DNA of 64,000 nt from Parietaria judaica (GCA_954871525.1 OX940866.1:11245001-11309000); one strand, 5' to 3'. Positions 35,688-47,923 are shown, numbered from the stretch's first letter. Notes: a model not told the origin generated them from the sequence alone. Translations and numbers: made by a program.

Positions 35688-36808
35688 AGCCTTCCCCCCT
35701 CATTTCCACACTCACTCATAACTTGCTCCAGAGCATCTCTCTCTAGCTTTCTCTCTCTAAAAATTCGTCCACTCCTATAGAAGGAAGGACTTGAATAAGA
35801 GCTGAGATCGTTCTAGAAGAAGAGTCTTAGTCTCGAAGAAGAGAAGTTGTTCGACGAGTCAACGAAGGCGTCCCTTGCTAGGTGGTCGAGTACGCCGACA
35901 CCTGTGAGGTCGAAAAAGGAAGGAGCATCCCTCGTCGGGATAAGGCCCCTCGTTACACGAGGCCACCTACCTCGACAAGGTTGACAAACGAAGAAGCTTT
36001 CCTCGTCGGGATAAGGCCCCTCGTTAGACGAGGCCACCTACCCCGACAAGGTCGACAAGGAGCATCCCTTAACAAGTTAGGCGCCCTCGCCAACCTCGAC
36101 AAGGAGCATCCCTCGTCAGGTTAAGGCCCTCGCCACAACGAGCTCGCCAACACCAACGAGGTCGACGAAGAACACATCACGCCGGTAATACCCAGCCATC
36201 CGGCCAAGGGTCACCCCCGCGCCGCCAAGATCGGCACTTTCGACGAAAAAAAAACACATCGTCATTCACCCGCCGTTTATCACTAACCCCGAACTGCGTG
36301 GGACCTGGTTCTCTTAAACTGAGATACTTAGGCAGCCTCGCCCAATCATAAGCGACGGGGCACGGGCCCAATGTACCCTTTTTTTGCAGGTCCTCCCTCG
36401 CCGTAGGAGCTCGCCAAGGAAGGAGAATCACAAAGAATCATCAAGACCAGCTCGGAGGTTCATCAAGACCGGAGTTCACCTAGACGAGGACATCGCCAAG
36501 ACAAGGACTCCGCCCAGACGAGGAGCTTCGCAAAGACAAGGACCTCGCCCGGACTTCGCCACCACAAGGGAAACCCGACGAGGAGCTTCGCCGTAATCCG
36601 GACTTTGCCACCACGAGAGAAGTTCACCGAGGATCGCTAAGGACAGCCCGGAGACTCATCCAAGACGACGGATTCGCCTCCAGCTTTGACGATCATTAGT
36701 CAATACGCGTTGACTCAGTATTCAATTATCCATGTGTTCAGCGAGTCACTCTCGGGACCCGAACCTTAGATCCGATTCTCAGTTAAAGCCATTTTTACGC
36801 ATTAACAG

Positions 36809-36828
36809 TTTGGCGCTAGAAGGAGGGG
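36809..36828 (+). other. Primer-binding site of the Tat-type element
   Basis: TTTGGCGCTAGAAGGAGGGG directly follows the LTR end. The identical 20-mer occurs in the second Gypsy element, on the minus strand next to its 5' LTR (59941-59960). I do not assign the tRNA. Confidence 0.75.
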
Positions 36829-36902
36829 TAGCCCGAGAACAAGCCTCTAGACCCTTCCAGCATTCATCCGAAGAACTCCGAGCACGACGATCGCCATTCG
36901 AC

Positions 36903-38986
36903 ATGATGAGCCGCGCCAGTGCTTCGCAACGCGCGACGCCGCAACTGACGACCAGCATCGCGCTCAACACGAGGGCCCATACCCTCGCCAGGCGGACTAA
37001 GCCACTTCGCCAAGTGCCACCAGCTCAGATCGGGAATGAAGACGGTGTCAACGACGCTTCGCAGAAGTCAGTCGACGTTCACGACCGGGAAAGCACAGGA
37101 GATAGCAACAACAACGGAGGTCGTCAGGACCACCCTGACCCTCGCCAGGATCGCCCGGGGGGTCGCCAGGAGGTTCGCCAAGACGAAGACCCAGAAGATG
37201 CCGAAGATCGCCAGGACCACCCCGACCCTCGCCAAGATCGCCCGGGGGGCAACCTCATCTACGATGGGAAAGGACATCCAGTCTACCACCCCGTCCAGTA
37301 CCAGACGATCATGCAGATGAAGAAGTGCTCAGCCTCGACGATATGCTAGGCATTCTGCCTAACCCTTATGGTAACGGCGTTCGAATGGTACCAGAGACTA
37401 CCAAAGGCGAGCATCTACTCTTTCAACCAGCTCAAGGACCTGTTCCTCGCCCGCTTCGCCGGTGCAGTGACTCAAAGAAAGGAAAAATTCTACCTCTGGT
37501 CCATCAAGCAGAAGACCGACGAACCCTGCAGAAGTTCATCAACCGCTTCGTCGAAGAATCCAACAAGGTAAACGACTACACCGACAGCGATGCCGTGATC
37601 GCCTTCATCGACGGATTGCAGACCGGGGAGTTCTTGATCTCCCTCGTGAAGGAAAGACCGTCGACCATGACGGAGCTCATGACAAGAGCAGCCCAGCACA
37701 TCTCCGTGGAAGAATACCTCGCCAGCAAGAAGTCAACGGAGCCAGGGAGCCGTCAACGAAGCAACGAACGCTCCCCCGACGAACCGAAGATGAAGAAAAA
37801 CCGCACGGACGACAACCGGGGCCGAACGACGAAACCGCAAGGAGGTCAGGAGACGAGGAAACCATTTCGCCTCGACAGAAGAGAATACACGCCACTGACG
37901 ACGACTCCAGATGAGATCTACGCCATACACGGTGATAAGTTCAAGAAGCCTCTTCCGCTCAAAAAGCCTGCGAAGGATAGGAGCCGATACTGCCAATTCC
38001 ATCGTGACTACGATCACATGATGTCGCAGTGCTACCAGCTGAAGGATCAAATTGAAGAACTAATCAAGGAAGGACAGCTAAAGGAGTTCGTCAAGAAGCT
38101 CACGGCGAATGACGGGGGCATGCCGACCCCACTCTTGACAATGGCGCAACCGACGACTCAAGGCGACGACCGAGGGAAAGCCATAGCGGTAACCCCGCTG
38201 AACGTCGCATCAACAATTATTAGAGGACCAGGAACTGGAGACTCAGGCCAAAGCAGACGGAGCTATGCACGCGTAACAGAGAAAGGATCGTCGCCAAACC
38301 AAGTTAACCTGATGGGCTTAACACCTCCAATCCACACAGGCGAAGCCATCACCTTCACAGAAGACGAAGCTCTGACCATTTACCACCCACACAACGACGC
38401 CATCGTCGTAGAAGCACAGATCGCCAACAACATGGTCAAGAGGATCCTCATCGACAATGGAAGCTCACCCGACGTAATCTTCAAGACGACCTTCGACAAA
38501 ATAAGCTTGGGTTGAATCATCGCAAACCCAGTTCGTACACCGCTATTCAGTTTTGCAGGAGAACGCGTGACGACCGAAGGATCCATCGAGCTGCCGACGA
38601 CCTTCGGGGCAAAGACGGACCTAGGGTGACTCGAATGGTGAGCTATCTCATCGTTGACATGCCTTCGTCATACAACGTCATCATTGGAAGGCCCACGCTC
38701 AACCAACTCCAGGCCGTGACATCCACCTATCACCTACTCGTCAAGTTCCCAACGCCAAGCGGAGTCAGAATCATGCGAGGAAGTCAAGCCGAGTCACGAG
38801 CCTGCTACGAGAAGGGAGTACACCGGAGCACAGCCACAGTCGCCGCCATCAGCAAAGGAGACAACAACCTCAACATCTCTAGACAAGGAGAACCAAAAGA
38901 GGACACGAAAATTCCAACAGCTGTTATCGGACTGAGAGAGATATTCGCCCTCCTGCGACAATACGAGAAGACCCTGGACTAATCCA
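36903..38986 (+). pseudogene. Broken gag-protease region of the Tat-type element
   Basis: The gag reading frame probably starts at ATG 36903 (MMSRASASQ). It shifts frame more than once between about 37320 and 37560: FEWYQRLPKASIYSFNQLKDLF is in one frame and LQKFINRFVEESNKV in another, both typical gag blocks. A CCHC-like knuckle, CQFHRDYDHMMSQC, is near 37990. Protease has the core IDNGSSPDVIF (near 38450). A TGA at 38513-38515 interrupts it; the GERVTTEGSIELP block continues in the same frame, and the end (YLIVDMPSSYNVIIGRPTLN, near 38650) is in another frame. Two GC-rich repeats (HPDPRQDRPGG twice) lie in the N-terminal part. Not translatable as one product. Confidence 0.88.
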
Positions 38987-39019
38987 GGAAGACGAGCAGA
39001 GCCGCACCAGAAGACTCTC

Positions 39020-39742
39020 CAGACTACGCGACGTACAGGCGCCTCGTCGACAAGATGTTCAACCGCCTACCAGGGGTCGCCAATAAAAGAGAAGCAAAGG
39101 CTGACATAGTCGCCAAGCAAACTCACGGCGCTGACTCCCCCGCAGCTGAAGGAAGAAAAGAGACGAAGAACGCACCGCCAAGCAGAAGAACCGCGCCCAA
39201 CGGGCCGGTATGGAGCAAGCATGCACATCAGCGAAAGCAACGACGACACCAGCGCAGGAGCAGGAATCATCTTCATCAGCCCTCAAGGAGAAAAGTCGAA
39301 GTACGCCAGCGACGAAGCCGAATGCGGAGCGCTACTCTTCGGCCTAAACCTCGCGGAAAGGCTAGACGTGAAGAATTTCCAAGTACACTGCAGCTCACAG
39401 AAGATCGCGAGCCAAATGAACGGTGGACTACCGACACAAGAGGACAAGACGCGGACTCAGCTGCAAGAAGCCATGGAGCGCCTCCAGCCATTGACATGGC
39501 ACGAGATCATTTGGATCCCTGCAACCGCCAACGACGAAGCAGCCACGCTAGCTCGAGCGATGAGTGGAAAAGGAAGAGACAAATGGCACAAGACCCCCGA
39601 CGAAGAAACGGAGGAAGAGTCAACCGCCTATGAAGAAGTTCTCGCCATCAACACCGAAGATGAGCCCAAGTGGATGACTGCGATGGTCAACTGTCTACGC
39701 CAAGGCGAGCTACCAGTCGTACCAGCCAACCCGCACTACTAA
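39020..39742 (+). pseudogene. RT trace and RNase H remnant
   Basis: The only RT signal is DYATYRRLVDKMF at about 39020-39060, which matches the short block just before the catalytic YVDD region of Tat RTs; everything before and the YVDD itself are missing. The RNase H-like frame (39221-39742) shows GAGIIFISPQGE, ASDEAECGALLFGLNLAERL and EIIWIPATANDEA. The catalytic carboxylates seem lost at two places (HISES at the first position, CSSQ where SDSQ is usual). No integrase follows. The large deletion between protease and RNase H shows that the element is non-autonomous. Confidence 0.82.
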
Positions 39743-39974
39743 AGGCAAGGCGAAAGCCCCATATCCTTTTCAATAAAGCGCAATGCGCAAAGGCCAAGTC
39801 TACTACGTAGGCCAACCTTATCTATGAATAAATTCATTTTTACGAAATATCTATGAAAGTTTTCCCCGAAACTGCAAGGCAGATTACGCCAAAACTCAGG
39901 GGGTACTACGGTATATATACCGGGCCCTAAAAAAAAAACGGCTACGCACCGAAAACCTTCGCCAGGTAACAATA

Positions 39975-40265
39975 GGCAGAACTCTTTCGCCAGAGGATAA
40001 ACCAGGCACCGGCATTGCGATCCGGAACTTCTTTCGCCAGGATAAACAGGCACCGGCATTGCGATCCGGAACTCCTTTCGCCAGGATAAACAAGCACCGA
40101 CATTACGATCCGGAATTCCTTTCGTCAGGGTAAACAGGCACTGGCATTGCGATCCGGAACTCATTTCGCCAGGATAAACAGGCACTGGCATTACGATCCG
40201 GAACTCCTTTCGCCAGGATAAACAGGCACCGACATTGCGATCCGGAACCCCTTCGCCAGGAAATA
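39975..40265 (+). repeat. 44-bp tandem array downstream of pol, about six copies
   Basis: The unit contains GATAAACAGGCACCGGCATT followed by GCGATCCGGAACTCCTTTCG. Copies differ by a few bases. The array lies between the end of the RNase H remnant and the antisense ORF. A minus-strand open frame across it only reflects the repeat. Confidence 0.9.
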
Positions 40266-40604
40266 ATAGGCAGCCCAAACTCGTCGGATTAGCTACCCGG
40301 CGAGCAAGGGCATATTATCGTCTACGGACAACCTATGCTACTTGTAGGTTAAAAAAGGGTGACGACCCTACAAATTGCAGCAGAGTGCACTCACAAGACT
40401 GCCACGACGCGACACAACGCGCTTATTCGACAAGCAAAGGTATGAACAAAACTGAAAGTTCAAATTATACTAAACGCATTAATGTCATTCAACAGGTACG
40501 AAGCAAAAAGGCGAAGAACGCCGAACAAACATGCCAGGGAAAGGAGTACGGCTAGAGCAAAGCCCGAAAATGTCTATAAATCATAGTGGCGGAGAAAAGA
40601 GAAA

Positions 40605-43600
40605 CTAATCTCTGGGAAGCATCAAGCTGAGAGGCTCCGTGTCACGAACGGAGTCTGGAGCACCAAGGACGTCAAGGAACCTGGAGGAAAGATCAAGATG
40701 ACCATTCTCCTGAAGATGAGCCGCCTGGCAATCCGCAAATCCCGACCAGTACACCTCATCGGAAGCTTCATGCCACGTCGCTTCTGTCTCAGCAAGGCTC
40801 GCGTCAGCATCCGCCTTCAACTTAGCATAAGAGGAGGCAGCCTCGGAGACATCACGCTGAAGACGCTCAATCCGGGATTCACGCCTCGCCAAAGAAGCCT
40901 CTAAAGCCGAGATATGGTCCTTCCTCATACGAAGCTCATCTTCAACAGCTCGACAACCCTCGCGCACGCCTTCAGCCCGGGAGATCTTGACCTCGAGCAT
41001 CGTCTTGGTCACCATACCCTGCAACGTATCACGCTCGGCGAAAACGTTCTTCAAGACACCCTTCAAAGACATACACATGGTACTGGAAGCTTCAAGACGA
41101 CGAGCCACCTCCGCCGACATTAACAAGGCCTAGACGACAAACGACGAGCATGAAGAAAAACAATACGACGAAGTAAGCAAGAATGCCGAAAAGTACGTAC
41201 CTTCATGTGACAAGAGGAGTCATCAACAGCCAAAGCCGAGTCCGGAGCATCTACCACCGACGTGATCACCCGAGGACGAAGATCGGAGACGCTCTTGACG
41301 CAAAGGCGCTTGAGACTCAACGCACGCTCGACAAACCGCCAGACTCAGGTATCTCACCTGACGGAGGAATGACAACAGGAGCAGGCACGTCACCACGAGA
41401 GTCGCCCCCTGAAGCCACAACGGGAGATGATGTCCCACCAAGACCAGCACTACGCTGACGAACACGACGAGAAGATTCCCCAGCCTTGCCAGGAGATGGC
41501 GAGCGCGAACGACGAGACGAAGACACCCTCTCCGGCGATAATCGCCGCTTCAGATGACGGAAGGAATGATCATCAAGGCCCTCGCCAGAGGACTTCGAGG
41601 CCGGAGCAGCATGAACACCGGAAGCAGCATGAGCACCGGAAGCAACGACAGAGGCTCGAGGACACATATGAGGAACAAACTTCTTGAAGCCAGATGAACC
41701 TGCACAAACAGCAAACAAGGCAATGGAAAACTGCACAGCTAATGAAGACCAAGCAAAGGAAATTATACCTGCAGGAGTCGACGAAGCTGGAGCAGCCGAA
41801 GGACGAACGACCACCGGAGGAATACGCCGCTCAGAAGCTGGAGCCTTCGCTCTTGGCGAAGCCTTCGCCGGAGAAGAATGACGAACACCCTCTTTCGAAG
41901 AACGACGGACATTCGTCCTCGAAGAACCATGAACGCCTTCCCGCGAAGAAGCCCGGGGTGCATCATCCTCAGCCGGAGGAAGCACTTGAAGAGGAACCGG
42001 AGCATGCTCATCTGCCTCATCAACATCAACAAAGCCTCCGAGCGAATCAGCAACGAAGCCTACCAAGATCCACCGCTTAGGCTCTGTAAAAGGAAGCAGA
42101 CGGACTTTCTTCACCAACCCCGAGATCAGACTGCCAAAAGCCCCCGAGCCAGACGTGTGCTCATATGACAGACGCAACACCCGAGAGCTGAAGTCTAGCA
42201 GAGACGAGCCAAGCAAGGTCATCGGAGCCCAAACCCATTGACGACGCCAGAGAGGATCCAGCCTGCATCGAGGCAGCTCCAAACAAATATACGACGAAGA
42301 CACCATGTACTCTCTAGCCTTCGAAGTGCGACAGTAGAAGCGAAAAGCAGTGTGGAACTCTTCGACCGTCAAAGATCGACGAGAGAAAACCCGCCAAGCT
42401 GAGAAGCACGTCGCTAAGGCACGAAAATACCCCGACACAACCTAGAAGGCCGGCACGCCCAGCGACATCAGAAGATCACGGACAAACGGCCGAAGAGGAA
42501 GGCCCAACCCATGACGAAGAATCTCCAAGTGCACCGGCAGAAAACCGGGGATACGATCGCAAGGAAGCTCACCAGCAGCAGGAACTCGAAGACCGGCGAT
42601 ATGCGACAACCCATGAAGAGCAAGGAACGACGTCAGCGATGACTCAGTGACGTGTGTACGCACAATCAGCTTAGGACAGATGGCCGAAACGCGGTAAAGA
42701 CGCTGTCTGGGCGTCTCGTCAGCAGGAGGACCCTCGCCAGCGGCAAAGCCCACGATGGTAAGACCCTCACCTGTAGGTCCTACCTCAGCAAAGGGCGCCT
42801 CATCAACACAGTCCCCACCAACGCCCTGCTCCTCGATGACATTAGACGTATCGACATCAACAAACTCTACGTTAGAAGCACCATCAAGGACCGAAGGCTC
42901 GAAGCCATGCTCGCCGGGAGATCCGCCTCCATCCGCCAAGCCACCTGCAGAGTTCACAGCATATCCAGGAGATTCAGAAGACAAAATGCTCTCCGTCGGA
43001 GCCGGCGACAAAAGACGAATCAACAACGAGAGGTCCTTACCGAGCCCGGAGACCGGCATGCTTGGCCTAGGAATGATAATTTCCTTGGCAGGAGATATCC
43101 CCGGTCCCGACGAATCCAATGCAAAAATCGGATCGTCGATCGAAGTCTCAAAGCCCTCGAAATCGAAGTTTCCGTCAAAATCGGACTCCGCCACCACTTT
43201 TGGCGGCCCTTTTACCGGAGCAAGTTCGCCAGAGTTGAAGACAACTTCACCGCCACCAACGAAAATCACTATTACCGCCAGAAAACTCACCGGAGTGTCC
43301 GCCAAGCCGCTGCCCGCCGAAGGAACCGCTGGGACGATCGCCGAGCAAACCGCACGAACTCCACACCCGCCGACGACCTCCACCGCGCCGGAAGCCACGC
43401 CATCGCCGGCGACCTCCACAGACAGCGCCGACGGGATATTTCCGGCCAATCCCGCCATGCCGTGAAGCCCGGAACCCGCTCCCTTGCTGCCCGCACCAAA
43501 GACCGCACGCGCACCGGAGCCAAACACCCCGCCAACCGCCACGGCGACCGCCGTTCGCCGCCCAGACGTCGCCGACGGGTCACCACCGATCACCTCCGCC

Positions 43601-43707
43601 ATCGCCGACGTGCCAAAACTGCCCATGCAGCCGCCATCATCGCCATGCACCTCGCCGAAGACCGAGTCAACGCCGAGCTCGCTTAGACCAAGTTCGGTCT
43701 CCTCCAC
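40605..43707 (-). pseudogene. Antisense ORF of the Tat-type element (Transposase_28-like), intron-containing
   Basis: Read on the minus strand, 43707-42442 and 42438-41317 are one continuous frame broken by a single TAG (42442-42444) between GVPAF and VVSGYFRA. The block LALHGLSHIAGLRVP ... FLPVHLEILRHGLGLPLRPF ... SGYFRALATCFSAWRVF ... FHTAFRF resembles the plant 'putative gypsy type transposon' family (Transposase_28). It is followed by a Ser/Arg-rich region (SRRSRSPSPGK) and an alpha-helical, probably coiled-coil C terminus (40605-41129, LEASLARRESRIERLQRDV). Two segments look like short introns: 41768-41700 (69 nt, GTATAATTT...TTGTGCAG, stop-free and 3n) and 41200-41130 (71 nt, GTACGTAC...GTCTAG), which rejoins HMK to ALLMSAEV in frame. 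Another junction near 41357-41320 (GTGAGATA donor) is unresolved. The start codon is not identified; a separate frame at 43946-43743 may be the 5' end. Function unknown. Confidence 0.75.
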
Positions 43708-43949
43708 GACACCCGCCGGAATTTCGATTCCCGCACCGTCACCTACAAGGAATATATCTTCAAGAGACGACGTCCAATATCCAAGTTCTCCGGAGCACCA
43801 TCAATGGTGACCGTAATTTCGTCGTCAACAAAAAGATTCGACAAAGAGAACGTACCGGAAAAAAGGACGTCGTCAACGGAGAATTCCCCACCAAGCTCGC
43901 CGGAGAAAGACATCACCATCACGAGCAATGAAAACGCAGCCGTCAAATC

Positions 43950-44822
43950 CTCTTGGAGAGAGCAATATGGGATTTTTGAGAAGAAGAAGGAAAAAGGAAG
44001 TTGCCTTAAACCCTACAAGGTGTTTATGAGGTAATATTCTACCCTAATCTCACCTTCCCCTTTAAATAAACTCCAATTTTATGGTTCATGCAAGCCCAAA
44101 AATCGCATAAACTAGGCCCACAAAGCTGAAGTTTAACTTTTTAAATGGTAAAAAACGATCAAAAACGGGATTTTATACGTTTTTAAATGAAAAAGACTAT
44201 TTACAAAGGTTGTTCAAAAAGCCTTGGAAATTAAACTTTGAAACTTTATAAAGTTTCATTTTTAATTTTCAAACATGAAAACCAAATTAAAATTATTTTC
44301 CCGGTTTTCATGAAATATTTAATTATTTACGGTATTTATTACAAGTACAAATTATGCAATACTTAAGGAACTTTTAAAAGTTTCAAGCTTAATGCGCGAT
44401 TATTATTTTCAAATTATTTATTTAATTTCACATTTATTATGTCACTTGATTTTATTTATTTATTTTTGGATTTATTTTCGGAGTTCGAAATTAATTTAAA
44501 AGGCATTTATTTTACAAATTACGCCTACGAACCTCCAAAAATCCAAAAATCAAATAAAATCATAAAAAAGTGACTTGTGATTTATTTAGTTAATTCGCTT
44601 ATGTCTTTGACTATGCTCGAATTATTTTACGCTTATTATGCGAATATTTTCGAAAATATTTTACAAACACCCAGTTAAAGGAAATTTGCAGTTCCTTGGG
44701 AGGACGGACATGAGACAAAAATCTTTGAAAACCCGGATCCTCGCCAAATAACACAAGTTGCCTTAAGTTTTAAAAGAAAAGTTTCTCGCGCAATACAATT
44801 ACCCAAGAAACAGGGGGGTTAA
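43950..44822. other. AT-rich non-coding segment before the 3' LTR
   Basis: There is no coding signal. It ends in the purine-rich tract at 44805-44822. If the antisense ORF is expressed, its promoter should lie in this segment or in the 3' LTR. Confidence 0.6.
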
Positions 44823-46479
44823 TGTTATGTGCATTTTTCGTAACATATAAAAATTGGGCCCCCTTTGGCAAAAGTCAAAGCCCATTAAGAAAAGTCAAGG
44901 CCCATCACCAAAACCAAAGACCCGGGGCCGACAAACTAAGACATTGGCGAGGCCCGAGATCAAAAAGGTGACGAGCCGACGAGGCGACAAGCCGACGGAG
45001 CGACGAGGCGACCAGCCGACGGAGCGACGAGGCGACAAGCCGACGAAGCGACGAGGCGACAAGCCGACGAAGCGACGAGGCGACAAGCCCCCTCGTCATA
45101 ACTTGACGAGGGCGTAACTTGTAATCATTCCACATGACGAGGAGATCCGAGATCACGAAGATCTTTGGTAAATCCTCCGGATTGCCCCGAACACAACAAA
45201 CAGACTCGCGGACAACCCGAAGACATCAAAAAGAATCAAGAAGCACCGACGACCCCTTTTGCAGAGGAGAAACTCGCAAGCCTCTGGAGGTGCAATGTTC
45301 AGGGAAATCGCAGACCCCTGGAGGTGCAATTTCCAGGGAATTCGCAGGCCCCTAGGAGGTGCAATTTCAGGGAGTTGGTTTTCCTATAAATAGGAGCCTT
45401 CCCCCCTCATTTCCACACTCACTCACAACTTGCTCCAGAGCATCTCTCTCTAGCTTTCTCTCTCTAAAAATTCGTCCACCCCTATAGGTGGAAGGACTTG
45501 AATAAGAGCTGAGATCGTTCTAGAGGAAGAGTCTTAGTCTCGAAGAAGAGAAGTTGTTCAACGAGTCAACGAAGGCGTCCCTTGCTAGGTGGTCGAGTAC
45601 GCCAACACCTGTGAGGTCGACAAAGGAAGGAGCATCCCTCGTCGGGATAAGGCCCCTCGTTACACGAGGCCACCTACCTCGACAAGGTTGACAAACGAAG
45701 AAGCTTTCCTCGTCGGGATAAGGCCCCTCGTTAGACGAGGCCACCTAACCCGACAAGGTCGACAAGGAGCATCCCTTAACAGGTTAGGCGCCCTCGCCAA
45801 CGTCGACAAGGAGCATCCCTCGTCAGGTTAAGGCCCTCGCCACAACGAGCTCGCCAACACCAACGAGGTCGACGAAGAACACATCACGCCGGTAATACCC
45901 AGCCATCCGGCCAAGGGTCACCCCCGCGCCGCCAAGATCAGCACTTCCGATGAAAAAAACCACATCGTCATTCACCCGCCGTTTATCACTAACCCCGAAC
46001 TACGTGGGACCTGATTCTCTTAAACTGAGATACGTAGGCAGCCTCGCCCAACCATAAGCGACGGGGCACGGGCCCAATCTACCCTTTTTTTGCAGGTCTT
46101 CCCTCGCCGTAGGAGCTCGCCAAGGAAGGAGAATCACGAAGAATCATCAAGATCAGCTCGGAGCTTCATCAAGACCGGAGTTCACCTAGACGAGGAGCTT
46201 CGCGAAGACAAGGACCTCGCCCGGACTTCGCCACCACAAGGGAAACCCGACGAGGAGCTTCGCCGTAATCCGGACTTCGCCACCACTAGAGAAGTTCGCC
46301 GAGGATCGCCAAGGACACTCCAGAGACTCATCCAAGACGATGAATTCGCCTCCAGTTTTGACGATCATTAGTCAACCCGCGTTGACTCAACATTCAATTA
46401 TCCACGTGTTCAGCGGGTCACTCTCGGGACCCGAACCTTAGATCCGATTCTCAGTTAAAGCCATTTTTACGCATTAACA
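44823..46479 (+). repeat. 3' LTR of the Tat-type element
   Basis: The 1657-bp LTR runs from TGTTATGTGC to GCATTAACA, with CTATAAATAGG at 45384-45394 and the GACGAGGCGAC array at 44965-45090. It is uninterrupted and serves as reference for the nested insertion in the 5' LTR. Confidence 0.95.
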
Positions 46480-47048
46480 ATATATATATACAATATCTTC
46501 TTGGATACAAATTCTGCGGGGACTGTGGAGGAATTAAGCATAATTAAAAGTAAAAATGAACACAAAAATATTGTAATGTTTTCAAATATTTGATGCATTG
46601 TAACGATTGATGTCGTCAAAATCATTACATTGCAATTACATAATATTGTTTTAAAAGGTATAATTCTTGAATCTAAATCCTCATGATACAAATTCCAGTG
46701 CCATAACGTAAATAAATAAAATAAAAACAAACAAACAAACGCTCACTACGATAATAAACTATTCGAGAATATGTACAACATACTTGCGATGAAAAATAGT
46801 AAAAGTACAAGTAAATGAGTATTGTGATTTTAAACGACAGAAAGATAGTTGAAAAAACGACCAATAAATAAAAACGACAAAATCAAACGTTGTCATATCA
46901 GAAAACGACAGAGAAAAACAACGACCCCAAGCTGCAACTCACAATATTGCGTTACCAAATATGTGCAAGTATATTATATAGTTCATCAACAAATGATTAA
47001 TAATATATTATTTTAAGGAATTATATAAAGGCTTTTATGGAAGCTTGT
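46480..47048. other. AT-rich DNA between two LTR elements
   Basis: No gene is supported. The sequence holds several copies of an AACGACA-type word (46835-46925) but no clear element. Confidence 0.5.
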
Positions 47049-47923
47049 TGTTGAGGTGAAAAATCACCGCAACGAACCATATTCTTGACTGGTATAATTC
47101 CGCTTTTAAATTACCTGAGAGCTCGGATCTTTCTGTAAAAACTCAATCACGCAATCGAAAATAGATTTGAAGAGAATAAGATGCTCGAGAATTTTGGTGT
47201 GCGTTCAATTTCTTGTAAAGAATTTATCCTCTTCTGGCTCACTATTTATAGAGCCTTATCAGTGGCGGAAGTATGTATATTAGGGGTGGGGTTCAAACCA
47301 CCAAAAAAAATTAGTGGTATTATTATATCATTTTAGTGTAATTACACATAAAATCTCACCTCAACCCCCCCCAAAATTTATCTAAAATTTAAATATAACC
47401 CCTCTGAGTGTGATATCCGGAAAAAAAAAAAAAATTAATCTAACCCACCCAAGATGAAATTCCTGGTTCCGCTACTGAGCCTTATTATCAATATCTGTCC
47501 TCATAAATGGTAGGTTACAATTGTGTTTGATTCCCTCATAATTTACCTTAATCGCTAGGCTTTAGCTACGTAGAAATAACGTTTGTAATTCCGTCATTAT
47601 CGCAAGGCGCCACTCACGCCGCGCTGATTACTACTGAGTACAGTTATCCACTCATGGCATCTATGGCGACAAGATTTCGTCGATGAGGCTTCTTCATTGA
47701 TGATCATTCATTATCTTCGTCGCCCGCCATCTCGCCGATCTACGGGCCTCTCCTTGTTCTCCTTTGGATTATTGACTTTTCCCTTCATCGACCCCTTTGA
47801 CTTCGTTAATGGGTCTTGGTCTTGATAATGGGCCCCTTTAATTCAAGTTCATTCTTCATAAACGACAAAGATTAATTTCGTCGTATCAATGTAAATTGAC
47901 ATGGACGAAATCGTACCTCAACA
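47049..47923 (-). mobile_element. Solo LTR carrying a nested MITE
   Basis: The ends are TGTTGAGGTG and GTACCTCAACA (inverted, TG...CA), with flanks CTTGT (47044-47048) and CTTCT (47924-47928), matching at 4 of 5 bases. A minus-strand GGCTCTATAAATAGTG lies just left of the MITE insertion, suggesting minus orientation. Without the MITE and its duplicate, the LTR is about 650 bp. No partner LTR is in the window. Confidence 0.75.
47260..47477. mobile_element. 218-bp hAT-type MITE nested in a solo LTR
   Basis: Left end CAGTGGCGGAA, right end (reverse complement) CAGTAGCGGAA. The exact 8-bp duplication AGCCTTAT (47252-47259 and 47478-47485) flanks it. It shares termini with the MITE at 11774-11961. 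Confidence 0.92.

Larger units (their letters stand above)
32854..36807 (+). repeat. 5' LTR of the Tat-type element, interrupted
   Basis: Without the nested insertion (33343-35598 plus one TATTCG-side 5-bp duplicate) this LTR is about 1.69 kb, against 1.66 kb for the 3' LTR; part of the difference is a short extra GACAAGGACTCCGCC-containing unit around 36490-36520. It contains the CTATAAATAGG core promoter at 35677-35687 and the short-period GACGAGGCGACAAGCC array at 32998-33120. Confidence 0.92.
32854..46479 (+). mobile_element. Non-autonomous Tat-type Ty3/Gypsy element with antisense ORF
   Basis: LTRs begin TGTTATGTGCATTTTTCG and end GCATTAACA. The flanking duplication is ATATA (32849-32853 and 46480-46484). 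A primer-site sequence TTTGGCGCTAGAAGGAGGGG follows the 5' LTR and a purine-rich tract (AAGAAACAGGGGGGTTAA) precedes the 3' LTR. The order inside is gag, protease, a trace of RT, RNase H, a 44-bp tandem array, a long ORF on the opposite strand, then AT-rich DNA. This order, with an extra antisense ORF between pol and the 3' LTR, is known from Tat-lineage elements (Grande, Retand). RT is almost entirely deleted and integrase is absent, so it can only move with help. The total length of 13.6 kb includes a 2.26-kb nested solo LTR. Confidence 0.93.

Noticed and set aside
39739..40278. 179-codon minus-strand frame with a repeated peptide
   Set aside because: It arises from the 44-bp tandem array and has no start or domain.
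42652..43686. Plus-strand frames of 236-344 codons in the Gypsy element, opposite the antisense ORF
   Set aside because: They read as Arg/Pro/Ser-rich low-complexity peptides without Gypsy motifs. The minus-strand frame has the conserved Transposase_28-like block.
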